Under the pieces are notes generated by a model. It was given only the letters and a program-made list of their open reading frames with translations, was not told the origin of the DNA and did no database searches. From contig NZ_CP108046.1 in assembly GCF_041435115.1 (NCBI RefSeq), positions 5,022,001 to 5,086,000 of the forward strand: a DNA stretch of 64,000 nt. The letters run 5' to 3'. The position numbers were made by a program, and so were the translations under genes. This DNA comes from Streptomyces sp. NBC_00289 (lineage in GTDB: Bacteria; Actinomycetota; Actinomycetes; Streptomycetales; Streptomycetaceae). Positions 49,868-57,766 of the stretch are shown one piece after another (position 1 is the first letter of the stretch; each line of letters begins with the position of its first letter).

Positions 49868-52033
49868 ATGCGCACTGGTGAACCCCTGCCCGCCGTGGGG
49901 GATGTCCTAGCCGCCCTCGCGACCGGCGTCTGGCACTGGGACACGGCGGACGGGCAGGTCACGGTGGATTCCGAGGCGGCACGGCTGCTCGGACTGTCCG
50001 GCGGCCCGGCGACCCTCACGGAGGCCCAGGCGCGGGCCTGCCTCCACCCCGTCGACTGGAACGAGATCACCGGAGTCGTGCAGCTCGCCGTCGCCGAGGG
50101 CACTCTCGCCGAGGTCCGCATCCGGATCATGGACGAGCGGGGCCGGGTGATCCGTACCGTACGCAGCCGTTCCAAACCGTCCTACGACCCCCAGCGGAAG
50201 TCGTTCCAGCTGACCGGAACCCTCCAGGAGGTCACCGAGCCGCCCCCCGGCACCCCTTCGGGCCGCACGGCCGTCACCGGCGACTGGCGGCGCTCCCGGG
50301 AGGCGTTCCTGCTGGACGCGGGCCGGGCGCTGGCCGAGGCGCGGTCCACGGAGGAGGTGCTGCGGGTGGCCGCGGGCCTGTCGATGCCGGGTTTCTCACC
50401 GGACGGCCTCGCGGTCTTCGGCGTGACGGGCGACCGCCTGACGATCATCGGCCACCACGGACAGCAGCCCGGCGACGAGGACCCGTTCTCGCACATGAGC
50501 CTGGAGACGGACTACCCGGCCGCCGAGGTCGTCCGCACCGGCAGGGCCGTCTACCTGTCCTCCCCCGAGCATTACAAGGGCCGCTATCCGGTCACCTGGC
50601 CGCTCGCGCGCTACTTCGGCCGTCAGTCCTGGGCCTTCCTGCCGCTGACCGTGGCCGGACGCACGATGGGCGCCTGGATGGCGGCCTTCGCCCACCCGGT
50701 CGTCTTCACCCCCGACGAGCGCTCCGTCCTGACGACGGTGGCCCGCATGCTCGCCCAGGCACTGTCCCGGGCGGGGGTCGCCGAGTCGGAGCGGGAGCTC
50801 ACGGATGGCCTGCAACGCTCCATGCTGCCCACACTGGGACCACAGATACCGGGCATGAGCGTCGCCGCCCGCTATGTCCCCACCGGCGGCGGCCTCCAGG
50901 TCGGCGGCGACTGGTACGACATGATCCCGCTGCCCGGAGGCACCTCCCGCACGGAGTCCGGAGCGGGCCGCTTCGCGCTGGTCATCGGTGACGTCCAGGG
51001 CCACGACGTCCGGGCGGCCGGACTCATGGGCCAGCTCCGCATAGCGCTCAGGGCGTACGCCTCGGAGGGCCACCGCCCCGACGCGGTCCTCTCCCGCGCC
51101 GCCCGCTTCCTGCACGGGATGACGTACGAGGACCCGGAGAGCACCGACCTGCGCTTCGCGACCTGTCTGTACGTCGAGGTCGACCCCGGCACCGGAATCC
51201 TGGAGATCGCCCGCGCCGGCCACCCGGACCCCGCGATACGCATGGCGGACGGCACGGTGCTGACGCGGCCCACAGCGGGCGGCCTCCCCCTCGGCATCGA
51301 CCCGGACGCCGACTACCCCACCACCCGGCTCGTCCTGGAACCCGGCGAGACCATGCTGCTCTGCACGGACGGCCTGATCGAGACCGGCGGCCACGACCTG
51401 GAGACCGGCTGGAAACGCATCCGCGCGATCCTCGAGGCGGCGCACCAGGGCGACCTGGAAGAGCTCGCCGACGCCCTGGTGCAGGGCGTGCACGGGCCCT
51501 CCTCGCACCACACCACCGGCCCGCTGGCCGACCGGCGCGAGGACGACATAGCCGTCCTGCTGCTGCACCGGCAGGCGGACCGCGCCGGCGACGACATCGC
51601 CCGGGGCCGGGGCGGCGCCCTACGGCACCCCGTCCGGCGCACGATGCTGACGGTCGCCCAGGCGGAACCCGAGCGGATCGCGGTGGCCCGGCATCAACTG
51701 CGGGAACTGCTGCACGACTGGACCTCGCCGGACCAGGTGGACTCGGCGGTCCTGCTGCTGTCCGAGCTGCTCACCAACGTCCTCGTGCACACCGACGCGG
51801 ACGCGCTGCTGCTGGCCGAGGTCAGGGGAGAGCCCGGCACCCGCCGGATGCACGTCGAGGTCACCGACCCCAGCGACGACCTCCCCCACAAGCGCCGCCC
51901 GGGCGAGCTGGCGTCCTCGGGCCGCGGACTGGTCCTCATCGAGATGCTCGCGGACGTGTGGGGCGTCGACCCGCGGGGCGAGGGCAAGAGCATCTGGTTC
52001 GAGCTCTACGAGGCGGACGCCGACAACACGTGA
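49868..52033 (+). CDS. SpoIIE-family phosphatase with PAS, GAF and HATPase domains
   Basis: A 721-residue cytoplasmic protein. PAS-like domain (~10-125), GAF (~150-300), PP2C/SpoIIE phosphatase (~325-555: GGDWYDMIPL, VIGDVQGHDVRAAGLMGQLR, LLCTDGLIE, REDDIAVLLL), and a C-terminal anti-sigma-type HATPase (~595-715: LSELLTNVLVHT, SSGRGLVLIEMLADVWGV). It probably combines dephosphorylation of an anti-anti-sigma factor with its opposing kinase in one chain, controlling a SigB-like sigma factor. TAAAGT lies 6 nt before the ATG, suggesting a leaderless mRNA. Confidence 0.93.
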   Translation: MRTGEPLPAVGDVLAALATGVWHWDTADGQVTVDSEAARLLGLSGGPATLTEAQARACLHPVDWNEITGVVQLAVAEGTLAEVRIRIMDERGRVIRTVRSRSKPSYDPQRKSFQLTGTLQEVTEPPPGTPSGRTAVTGDWRRSREAFLLDAGRALAEARSTEEVLRVAAGLSMPGFSPDGLAVFGVTGDRLTIIGHHGQQPGDEDPFSHMSLETDYPAAEVVRTGRAVYLSSPEHYKGRYPVTWPLARYFGRQSWAFLPLTVAGRTMGAWMAAFAHPVVFTPDERSVLTTVARMLAQALSRAGVAESERELTDGLQRSMLPTLGPQIPGMSVAARYVPTGGGLQVGGDWYDMIPLPGGTSRTESGAGRFALVIGDVQGHDVRAAGLMGQLRIALRAYASEGHRPDAVLSRAARFLHGMTYEDPESTDLRFATCLYVEVDPGTGILEIARAGHPDPAIRMADGTVLTRPTAGGLPLGIDPDADYPTTRLVLEPGETMLLCTDGLIETGGHDLETGWKRIRAILEAAHQGDLEELADALVQGVHGPSSHHTTGPLADRREDDIAVLLLHRQADRAGDDIARGRGGALRHPVRRTMLTVAQAEPERIAVARHQLRELLHDWTSPDQVDSAVLLLSELLTNVLVHTDADALLLAEVRGEPGTRRMHVEVTDPSDDLPHKRRPGELASSGRGLVLIEMLADVWGVDPRGEGKSIWFELYEADADNT

Positions 52034-52152
52034 CGCGACCGCGGTGACCCACCCTGGGCATGCCTTCCGCCCACTGGGGAGTGAACCTCCTTGATCCGTG
52101 GGCACGTTGCACGTGCGCCGCGGAACATGGCCCACGCGATCGACTTCGCCGG

Positions 52153-52187
52153 TGCCGAGAGCGTGCTCCAGAAGCACACTCTCGGCA
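52153..52187. terminator. Bidirectional terminator
   Basis: TGCCGAGAGCGTGCT and AGCACACTCTCGGCA form 15 bp with a single mismatch that becomes G-U in the minus-strand transcript. It lies between the convergent SpoIIE and pirin genes. Confidence 0.8.
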
Positions 52188-52217
52188 TTCCAGCGGGTCG
52201 AGAGCGCCGGCGGACTG

Positions 52218-53189
52218 CTACATCCCGTTCTCGGTCATTCCGTGGACTGCCGGGATGGTGCCCAGGCGGCCCTTCTGGAAGTCCTCGAACGCCTGCTGCA
52301 GTTCGTCACGGGTGTTCATGACGAACGGACCGTAGTGCGCCATCGGCTCGCGGATCGGCCGGCCGCCCAGCAGGACGACCTCCAGGTCCGGTGTGTTCGA
52401 GTCCTGCTGCTCGTCCGCGCGGACGGTCAGTGAGGAACCGGCGCCGAAGACCGCCGTCTGGCCCTTGTGGACGGGACGCCGCTCCGCGCCGACCGCACCG
52501 CGCCCGGCCAGGACGTACGCCAGCCCGTTGAAGTCCTCCCGCCACGGCAGCGTGAGTTCCGCACCCGGCGCCACGGTCGCGTGGATCATCGTGATCGGGG
52601 TGTGGGTGACACCCGGACCCTCGTGACCGTCCAGCTCACCCGCGATGACGCGCAGCAGCGCGCCGCCGTCGGGGGTGGTGAGCAGCTGAACGTTTCCGCC
52701 CCGGATGTCCTGGTACCTCGGTGCCATCATCTTGTCCTTGGCCGGCAGGTTCACCCACAGCTGCAGACCGTGGAAGAGACCACCGGACATGACCAGCGAC
52801 TCCGGCGGCGCCTCGATGTGGAGGAGGCCCGAGCCCGCGGTCATCCACTGGGTGTCGCCATTGGTGATGGTGCCGCCACCGCCCTGCGAGTCCTGGTGGT
52901 CGAAGATCCCGTCGATGATGTACGTCACGGTCTCGAAGCCGCGGTGCGGGTGCCAGGGCGTTCCCTTCGGCTCACCCGGGGCGTACTCCACCTCGCCCAT
53001 CTGGTCCATCATGATGAACGGGTCCAGGTGGCGGTAGTTGATCCCGGCGAACGCTCGGCGCACCGGGAAGCCCTCACCCTCGAAACCGCTCGGTGCGGTC
53101 GTGACGGTGAGCACGGGACGGGCCACGGCGTCGGTGGACACGGCGACGCGGGGCAGCGTCAGCGGGTTCTCGACGGTCACTGCAGGCAT
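52218..53189 (-). CDS. Pirin family protein
   Basis: A 323-residue bicupin. The N-terminal metal site is shown by WHPHRGFETVTYI and LLHIEAPPE (three His and one Glu). The second cupin has no metal motif, as in other pirins. Bacterial pirins act as quercetinase-like dioxygenases or as redox-linked regulators. AAGGAGG precedes the ATG. A palindrome overlaps its promoter, so it is probably controlled by a dedicated repressor. Confidence 0.94.
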   Translation of the reverse strand: MPAVTVENPLTLPRVAVSTDAVARPVLTVTTAPSGFEGEGFPVRRAFAGINYRHLDPFIMMDQMGEVEYAPGEPKGTPWHPHRGFETVTYIIDGIFDHQDSQGGGGTITNGDTQWMTAGSGLLHIEAPPESLVMSGGLFHGLQLWVNLPAKDKMMAPRYQDIRGGNVQLLTTPDGGALLRVIAGELDGHEGPGVTHTPITMIHATVAPGAELTLPWREDFNGLAYVLAGRGAVGAERRPVHKGQTAVFGAGSSLTVRADEQQDSNTPDLEVVLLGGRPIREPMAHYGPFVMNTRDELQQAFEDFQKGRLGTIPAVHGMTENGM

Positions 53190-53216
53190 GTCGGTACCTC
53201 CTTGTGCTCCGAGTTT

Positions 53217-53232
53217 AGTTGAGCGTTGAACT
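53217..53232 (-). promoter_or_regulatory. Operator-like palindrome at the pirin promoter
   Basis: AGTTGAGCGTTGAACT is symmetric at 12 of 16 positions and directly abuts a TAAACT -10 for the minus-strand pirin gene. This is a plausible MarR/TetR-type site. Confidence 0.45.
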
Positions 53233-53286
53233 TTCTGCTACCCCCAACAGAGAAAGCCCGGAGCGCATTCCCTCCGGAGGCGACAG

Positions 53287-53319
53287 AAGGCCGACGCCCT
53301 TCACCAGGGCGTCGGCCTT
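53287..53319 (-). terminator. Terminator of the SseB gene
   Basis: AAGGCCGACGCCC/GGGCGTCGGCCTT, 13 bp with a 7-nt loop. Confidence 0.75.
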
Positions 53320-53404
53320 CATCCAAGAGGACCGGACGGGGGTCGGGCGACGGCTTCCGGCGCGCCGTCCACCGGAGTCCGAGCCTCCGCATCCCCCTCG
53401 GCGG

Positions 53405-53540
53405 GGCTCGCCTACCTCGGCCCCGATCTCATGAGTTTCTCCGAGCGCCTCGCGGCGCTGTTGTTTCCCTGCGGGAGGAGACGTTCGCCGACGCCCTGGA
53501 CGTCGTCCTCGACGGACTGGTCCTGCGCCTGCCGCGGTGA
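53405..53540 (+). pseudogene. Possible TetR-type C-terminal remnant
   Basis: AYLGPDLMSFSERLAAL is read in one frame and, after a shift, SLREETFADALDVVLDGLVL RLPR to a TGA. Together they resemble the end of a TetR-family ligand domain. There is no N-terminal HTH. The sequence is short, so the assignment is uncertain. Confidence 0.3.
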
Positions 53541-53544
53541 CGGC

Positions 53545-54018
53545 TCAGCCGTACATCCGGCGCATCGCGAACTCGACCATCTGCTCCACGGCCTTCGCGT
53601 CGAACACCATGCGGTGCTCGCCCTCCATGTCCAGGACGAAGCCGTAGCCGGTCGGGAGCAGGTCGATCACCTCGGCGCCGGTGATCACGAAGTACTTGGA
53701 CTCCTTGCCCGCGTACCGCCGCAGCTCCTTGAGCGAGGTGAACATCGGGATCACCGGCTGCTGGGTGTTGTGCAGGGCGAGGAAGCCGGGGTTGTCACCG
53801 CGCGGGCAGTAGACCTTCGAGGTCGCGAAGACCTGCTGGAAGTCCTCCGCGGTCACCTGGCCGGTGGTGAAGGCGCGCACCGCGTCCGCGAGCGAGGGCG
53901 GGGACGGCTCGGGGTAGAGCGGCGGCTGCTGCCCATAGCCTCCGGCGCCCCCGGGCATGGGCTGCTGCGGCGGGGCGTACTGCTGCTGAGCACCGACGTT
54001 CTGGTCGTAGCCGTACAT
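53545..54018 (-). CDS. SseB-domain protein
   Basis: A 157-residue soluble protein. The N-terminal ~45 residues are Gln/Pro/Gly/Tyr-rich (MYGYDQNVGAQQQYAPPQQP). The SseB-type domain (~50-157) has VYCPRGDNPGFLALHNTQQP, VIPMFTSLKELRRYAGKES and TGYGFVLDMEG. In Streptomyces this family is labelled type III secretion system SseB by homology only; no secretion system is implied. The function is unknown. The low-complexity N-terminus may mediate assembly. Confidence 0.82.
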   Translation of the reverse strand: MYGYDQNVGAQQQYAPPQQPMPGGAGGYGQQPPLYPEPSPPSLADAVRAFTTGQVTAEDFQQVFATSKVYCPRGDNPGFLALHNTQQPVIPMFTSLKELRRYAGKESKYFVITGAEVIDLLPTGYGFVLDMEGEHRMVFDAKAVEQMVEFAMRRMYG

Positions 54019-54068
54019 GCCCGAAAGAGTAACGGCTCACAGATGACCGAATCGGGGTTGCTTCTTAT

Positions 54069-54105
54069 TACCGACGGGTAGCATCATCGTAGCTACTCGT
54101 TGGTA
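54069..54105. promoter_or_regulatory. Long inverted repeat at the acyl-CoA dehydrogenase promoter
   Basis: ACCGACGGGTAGC (54070-54082) and GCTACTCGTTGGT (54092-54104) are complementary at 11 of 13 positions, both exceptions being G-U in the plus-strand RNA; T54069/A54105 extends it. TAGCAT (54079-54084) in the left arm could be the -10. This is a likely operator of a fatty-acid-responsive TetR-type repressor, or a leader hairpin. Confidence 0.5.
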
Positions 54106-54183
54106 CGTAAACCAGAACCATGTGAACGAAGAACCAGGCGCGAGGATCCACCGCCTCGCCGATCTCGCTACGGAGCCGTCGCC

Positions 54184-56010
54184 ATGGGGCACTACAAGTC
54201 GAATCTCCGCGACATCGAGTTCAACCTCTTCGAGGTCCTCGGGCGCGACAAGCTGTACGGCACCGGCCCGTTCGAGGAGATGGACACCGAGACCGCGAAG
54301 AGCATCCTCGAGGAGCTGACCCGCCTCTCGGAGAACGAGCTGGCGGAATCCTTCACGGACGCCGACCGCAACCCGCCGGTCTTCGACCCGGAGACGAACA
54401 CCGCCCCCGTCCCGGCGTCCTTCAAGAAGAGCTACAAGGCCTTCATGGACTCCGAGTACTGGCGCCTGGGCCTGCCCGAGGAGATCGGCGGCACGACCGC
54501 TCCCCCGTCCCTGATCTGGTCGTACGCGGAGCTCATCCTCGGCGCCAACCCGGCCGTGTGGATGTACTCCTCCGGTCCGGCGTTCGCCGGGATCCTCTTC
54601 GACGAGGGCAACGAGGTCCAGAAGAGGATCGCGAAGCTCGCCGTGGAGCGCACCTGGGGCTCCACCATGGTGCTCACCGAGCCCGACGCGGGCTCGGACG
54701 TCGGCGCCGGCCGCACCAAGGCGGTCCAGCAGGAGGACGGCTCCTGGCACATCGAGGGCGTCAAGCGCTTCATCACCTCCGGTGAGCACGACATGGAGGA
54801 GAACATCCTCCACTACGTCCTCGCCCGCCCCGAGGGTGCCGGCCCCGGCACCAAGGGCCTGTCCCTCTTCCTCGTCCCGAAGTACCTCTTCGACGTCGAG
54901 ACCGGCGAGCTGGGCGAGCGCAACGGCGTCTACGCCACCAACGTCGAGCACAAGATGGGTCTCAAGGCGTCCAACACCTGCGAGATGACCTTCGGCGACC
55001 GCCACCCCGCCAAGGGCTGGCTGATCGGCGACAAGCACGACGGCATCCGCCAGATGTTCCGGATCATCGAGTTCGCCCGGATGATGGTCGGCACGAAGGC
55101 CATCTCCACCCTGTCGACCGGCTACCTCAACGCGCTGGAGTACGCCAAGGAGCGCGTCCAGGGTCCGGACCTGGCGAACTTCATGGACAAGGCCGCGCCC
55201 AAGGTCACCGTCACCCACCACCCGGACGTCCGCCGCTCGCTGATCACGCAGAAGGCGTACGCGGAGGGCATGCGCGCGCTCGTCCTCTACACCGCGTCGG
55301 TCCAGGACACGATCGCGGTCAAGGAGGCGAACGGCGAGGACACCTCCGCCGAGCACGCCCTCAACGACCTGCTCCTGCCCATCGTCAAGGGCTACGGCTC
55401 CGAGAAGGGCTACGAGCAGCTCGCCCAGTCGCTCCAGACCTTCGGCGGCTCCGGCTTCCTGCAGGAGTACCCGATCGAGCAGTACATCCGCGACGCCAAG
55501 ATCGACACCCTGTACGAGGGCACGACCGCGATCCAGGGCCAGGACTTCTTCTTCCGGAAGATCGTCCGCAACCAGGGCGCCGCGCTGAACTCCCTCGCCG
55601 AGGACATCAAGAAGTTCCTGGCGCTGGGCACCGGCGGCGAGGGCCTGTCGGGCGCCCGCGAGCACCTCGCCAAGGCCGCCGTCGAGCTGGAGGCCATCGT
55701 CGGTCTGATGCTGACGGACCTCGCCTCGACCGAGCAGGACGTCAAGAACATCTACAAGGTGGGCCTCAACACCACCCGCCTACTGCTCGCCTCCGGCGAC
55801 GTGGTCGTCGGCTACCTGCTCCTCAAGGGTGCCGCGATCGCCGCCGAGAAGCTGGAGACGGCCACCGCGAAGGACAGGCCCTTCTACACCGGCAAGATCG
55901 CGGCGGCGAAGTTCTTCGCGGCCAACGTCCTGCCCGGCGTGACCCTGGCCCGCAAGGTCGCCGAGGGCGTCGAACTCGACCTGATGGAGCTCGACGAGGA
56001 CGCGTTCTAG
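54184..56010 (+). CDS. Acyl-CoA dehydrogenase, FadE5-like long form
   Basis: A 608-residue flavoenzyme. Residues [18 protein letters not shown] begin the extra N-terminal domain of this subfamily. FAD/substrate motifs include [35 protein letters not shown] and the catalytic Glu in [14 protein letters not shown]. The C-terminal extra domain (~480-608) is also family-typical. It oxidises acyl-CoA to trans-2-enoyl-CoA in fatty acid breakdown. GGAG lies 8 nt before the ATG. It is a single gene, regulated through the inverted repeat upstream. Confidence 0.95.
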   Translation: MGHYKSNLRDIEFNLFEVLGRDKLYGTGPFEEMDTETAKSILEELTRLSENELAESFTDADRNPPVFDPETNTAPVPASFKKSYKAFMDSEYWRLGLPEEIGGTTAPPSLIWSYAELILGANPAVWMYSSGPAFAGILFDEGNEVQKRIAKLAVERTWGSTMVLTEPDAGSDVGAGRTKAVQQEDGSWHIEGVKRFITSGEHDMEENILHYVLARPEGAGPGTKGLSLFLVPKYLFDVETGELGERNGVYATNVEHKMGLKASNTCEMTFGDRHPAKGWLIGDKHDGIRQMFRIIEFARMMVGTKAISTLSTGYLNALEYAKERVQGPDLANFMDKAAPKVTVTHHPDVRRSLITQKAYAEGMRALVLYTASVQDTIAVKEANGEDTSAEHALNDLLLPIVKGYGSEKGYEQLAQSLQTFGGSGFLQEYPIEQYIRDAKIDTLYEGTTAIQGQDFFFRKIVRNQGAALNSLAEDIKKFLALGTGGEGLSGAREHLAKAAVELEAIVGLMLTDLASTEQDVKNIYKVGLNTTRLLLASGDVVVGYLLLKGAAIAAEKLETATAKDRPFYTGKIAAAKFFAANVLPGVTLARKVAEGVELDLMELDEDAF

Positions 56011-56059
56011 GACGCAGCAGTACAACCCCGTACAGCCTCGCGGAACTCCACACCGTCCT

Positions 56060-56100
56060 TACCAGGGCCCGCTCCCCGTCACCGGGAGCGGGCCCTGGTA
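56060..56100 (+). terminator. 17-bp hairpin terminator
   Basis: TACCAGGGCCCGCTCCC/GGGAGCGGGCCCTGGTA with a 7-nt loop, between the dehydrogenase and aminopeptidase genes. Confidence 0.88.
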
Positions 56101-56106
56101 CGTCGT

Positions 56107-56112
56107 TAAGGT
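56107..56112 (+). promoter_or_regulatory. -10 element; probable leaderless start
   Basis: TAAGGT fits TAnnnT, lies 7 nt before the ATG at 56120 and immediately follows the terminator. Confidence 0.4.
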
Positions 56113-56119
56113 GAACCCC

Positions 56120-57415
56120 ATGAGCGCACCCTCCCGCTTCGACCGCGGCCTCACCGATGACCTCATGTCCTATCTGGCGGCCAGCCCGACGCCCTACCAC
56201 GCGGTGGCGAACGCCGCCGAGCGGCTGGAGAAGGCAGGCTTCCGGCAGGTCCTGGAGACGGACGCGTGGGACGGGTCGACCGGCGGCAAGTACGTGCTGC
56301 GCGGCGGTGCGATCGTGGCCTGGTACGTCCCCGAGGGCGCCGACCCGCACACGCCGTTCCGGATCGTCGGCGCGCACACGGACTCGCCCAACCTGCGGGT
56401 CAAACCGCTGCCGGACACCGGGGCGCACGGCTGGCGCCAGATCGCCGTGGAGATCTACGGCGGTCCGCTGCTGAACTCGTGGCTCGACCGCGACCTGGGC
56501 CTGGCGGGCCGGCTGACCCTCCGGGACGGTGCGACCCGGCTGGTGAACGTGGACCGGCCGCTGCTGCGCGTGCCGCAACTCGCCATCCACCTGGACCGGT
56601 CGGTGACCGCCGAGGGCCTCAAGCTGGACAAGCAGCGGCACCTCCAGCCCGTGTGGGGGCTCGGCCCGGTGCGCGACGGCGACCTGATCTCCTTCCTGGA
56701 GGAGGAGAGCGGACTCGCGGCGGGCCAGGTCACCGGCTGGGACCTGATGGTCCACTCCGTGGAACGGCCCGCCTACCTGGGCCGCGACGCGGAGCTGGTC
56801 GCCGGGCCGCGCATGGACAACCTGCTGTCCGTACAGGCCGGCGTGGCCGCGCTGAGCGCCGTCGCGGCCGCGGACTCCGGGCTGTCGTACATCCCGGTGC
56901 TGGCCGCCTTCGACCACGAGGAGAACGGTTCGCAGTCGGACACGGGCGCGGACGGGCCGCTGCTCGGCGGTGTGCTGGAGCGTTCGGTGTTCGCGCGCGG
57001 CGGGTCCTACGAGGACCGGGCGAGAGCCTTCGCCGGCACCGTCTGTCTCTCCTCCGACACCGGCCACGCCGTGCACCCCAACTACGCGGAACGGCACGAC
57101 CCGACCCACCACCCGCGGGTCAACGGCGGCCCCATCCTCAAGGTCAACGTCAACAACCGCTACGCGACCGACGGTTCGGGCCGGGCGGTGTTCGCCGCCG
57201 CCTGCGAGAAGGCGGACGTGCCCTTCCAGTCCTTCGTCTCCAACAACTCCATGCCCTGCGGCACGACGATCGGCCCGATCACCGCGGCCCGGCACGGCAT
57301 CAAGACCGTGGACATCGGCGTGGCCATCCTGTCGATGCACAGCGCGCGGGAGTTGTGCGGCGCCGACGACCCCCACCTGCTGGCGAACGCGCTCGTGGCG
57401 TTTCTGGAGGGATAG
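56120..57415 (+). CDS. M18 family aminopeptidase
   Basis: A 431-residue cytoplasmic zinc peptidase. Metal-site motifs: GAHTDSPNLR (His/Asp), FDHEENGS (Glu pair), SSDTGHAVHPNY and the late SMHSARELCGADD His. M18 enzymes form dodecamers and remove N-terminal acidic or neutral residues. ATG 56120 fits the family start. GTG 56111 would add three residues but overlaps the -10. Transcription is probably independent of the upstream dehydrogenase because a terminator intervenes. Confidence 0.95.
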   Translation: MSAPSRFDRGLTDDLMSYLAASPTPYHAVANAAERLEKAGFRQVLETDAWDGSTGGKYVLRGGAIVAWYVPEGADPHTPFRIVGAHTDSPNLRVKPLPDTGAHGWRQIAVEIYGGPLLNSWLDRDLGLAGRLTLRDGATRLVNVDRPLLRVPQLAIHLDRSVTAEGLKLDKQRHLQPVWGLGPVRDGDLISFLEEESGLAAGQVTGWDLMVHSVERPAYLGRDAELVAGPRMDNLLSVQAGVAALSAVAAADSGLSYIPVLAAFDHEENGSQSDTGADGPLLGGVLERSVFARGGSYEDRARAFAGTVCLSSDTGHAVHPNYAERHDPTHHPRVNGGPILKVNVNNRYATDGSGRAVFAAACEKADVPFQSFVSNNSMPCGTTIGPITAARHGIKTVDIGVAILSMHSARELCGADDPHLLANALVAFLEG

Positions 57416-57502
57416 AACGACCTTCCTCGGCATGGGGGTTGACAGCCGGGGTACCCGCAAGTCCGGGCCGGAGCGACCGGTCCGGACAGGGAGGCGACAG
57501 CC

Positions 57503-57754
57503 ATGGGCCTCGGCGGATGCATCATCCTCATAGCCGCGGGAGCCATTCTCACGTTCGCGACCGACTGGGACATGAAGGGGGTCAACCTCGACCTCGTCGG
57601 CATCATCCTCATGATCGTGGGACTGATCGGCGTCTCGACGTTCAGCAGCATCGCCCGGCGCAGGCGGGTCATGGTGCCGCCGCCCACGACGACGGTCGTC
57701 GAAGAGGACCGGCACCGCCCGCGTGACGGCTACAGCGACGGATACGGAGTCTGA
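57503..57754 (+). CDS. DUF6458 family small membrane protein
   Basis: An 83-residue protein. Two helices (GCIILIAAGAILTFAT and LVGIILMIVGLIGVSTF) flank DWDMKGVNLD, followed by ARRRRVM and a polar tail ending DGYSDGYGV. This is the DUF6458 pattern, common in actinobacteria with unknown function. GGGAGGCGACAGCC precedes the ATG. Confidence 0.85.
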   Translation: MGLGGCIILIAAGAILTFATDWDMKGVNLDLVGIILMIVGLIGVSTFSSIARRRRVMVPPPTTTVVEEDRHRPRDGYSDGYGV

Positions 57755-57766
57755 TCCCCCGCCCGC

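Larger units (their letters stand above)
53190..53544. other. 355-bp region between pirin and sseB-like genes
   Basis: From left to right: a -10 AGTTTA (TAAACT on minus, 53212-53217), the palindrome at 53217-53232, a terminator at 53287-53319, and a possible decayed regulator tail at about 53405-53540. No intact gene. Confidence 0.5.

Noticed and set aside
53545..54018. Type III secretion effector (SseB)
   Set aside because: The name comes from a domain label; there is no secretion apparatus and the family is widespread in Gram-positive actinobacteria.
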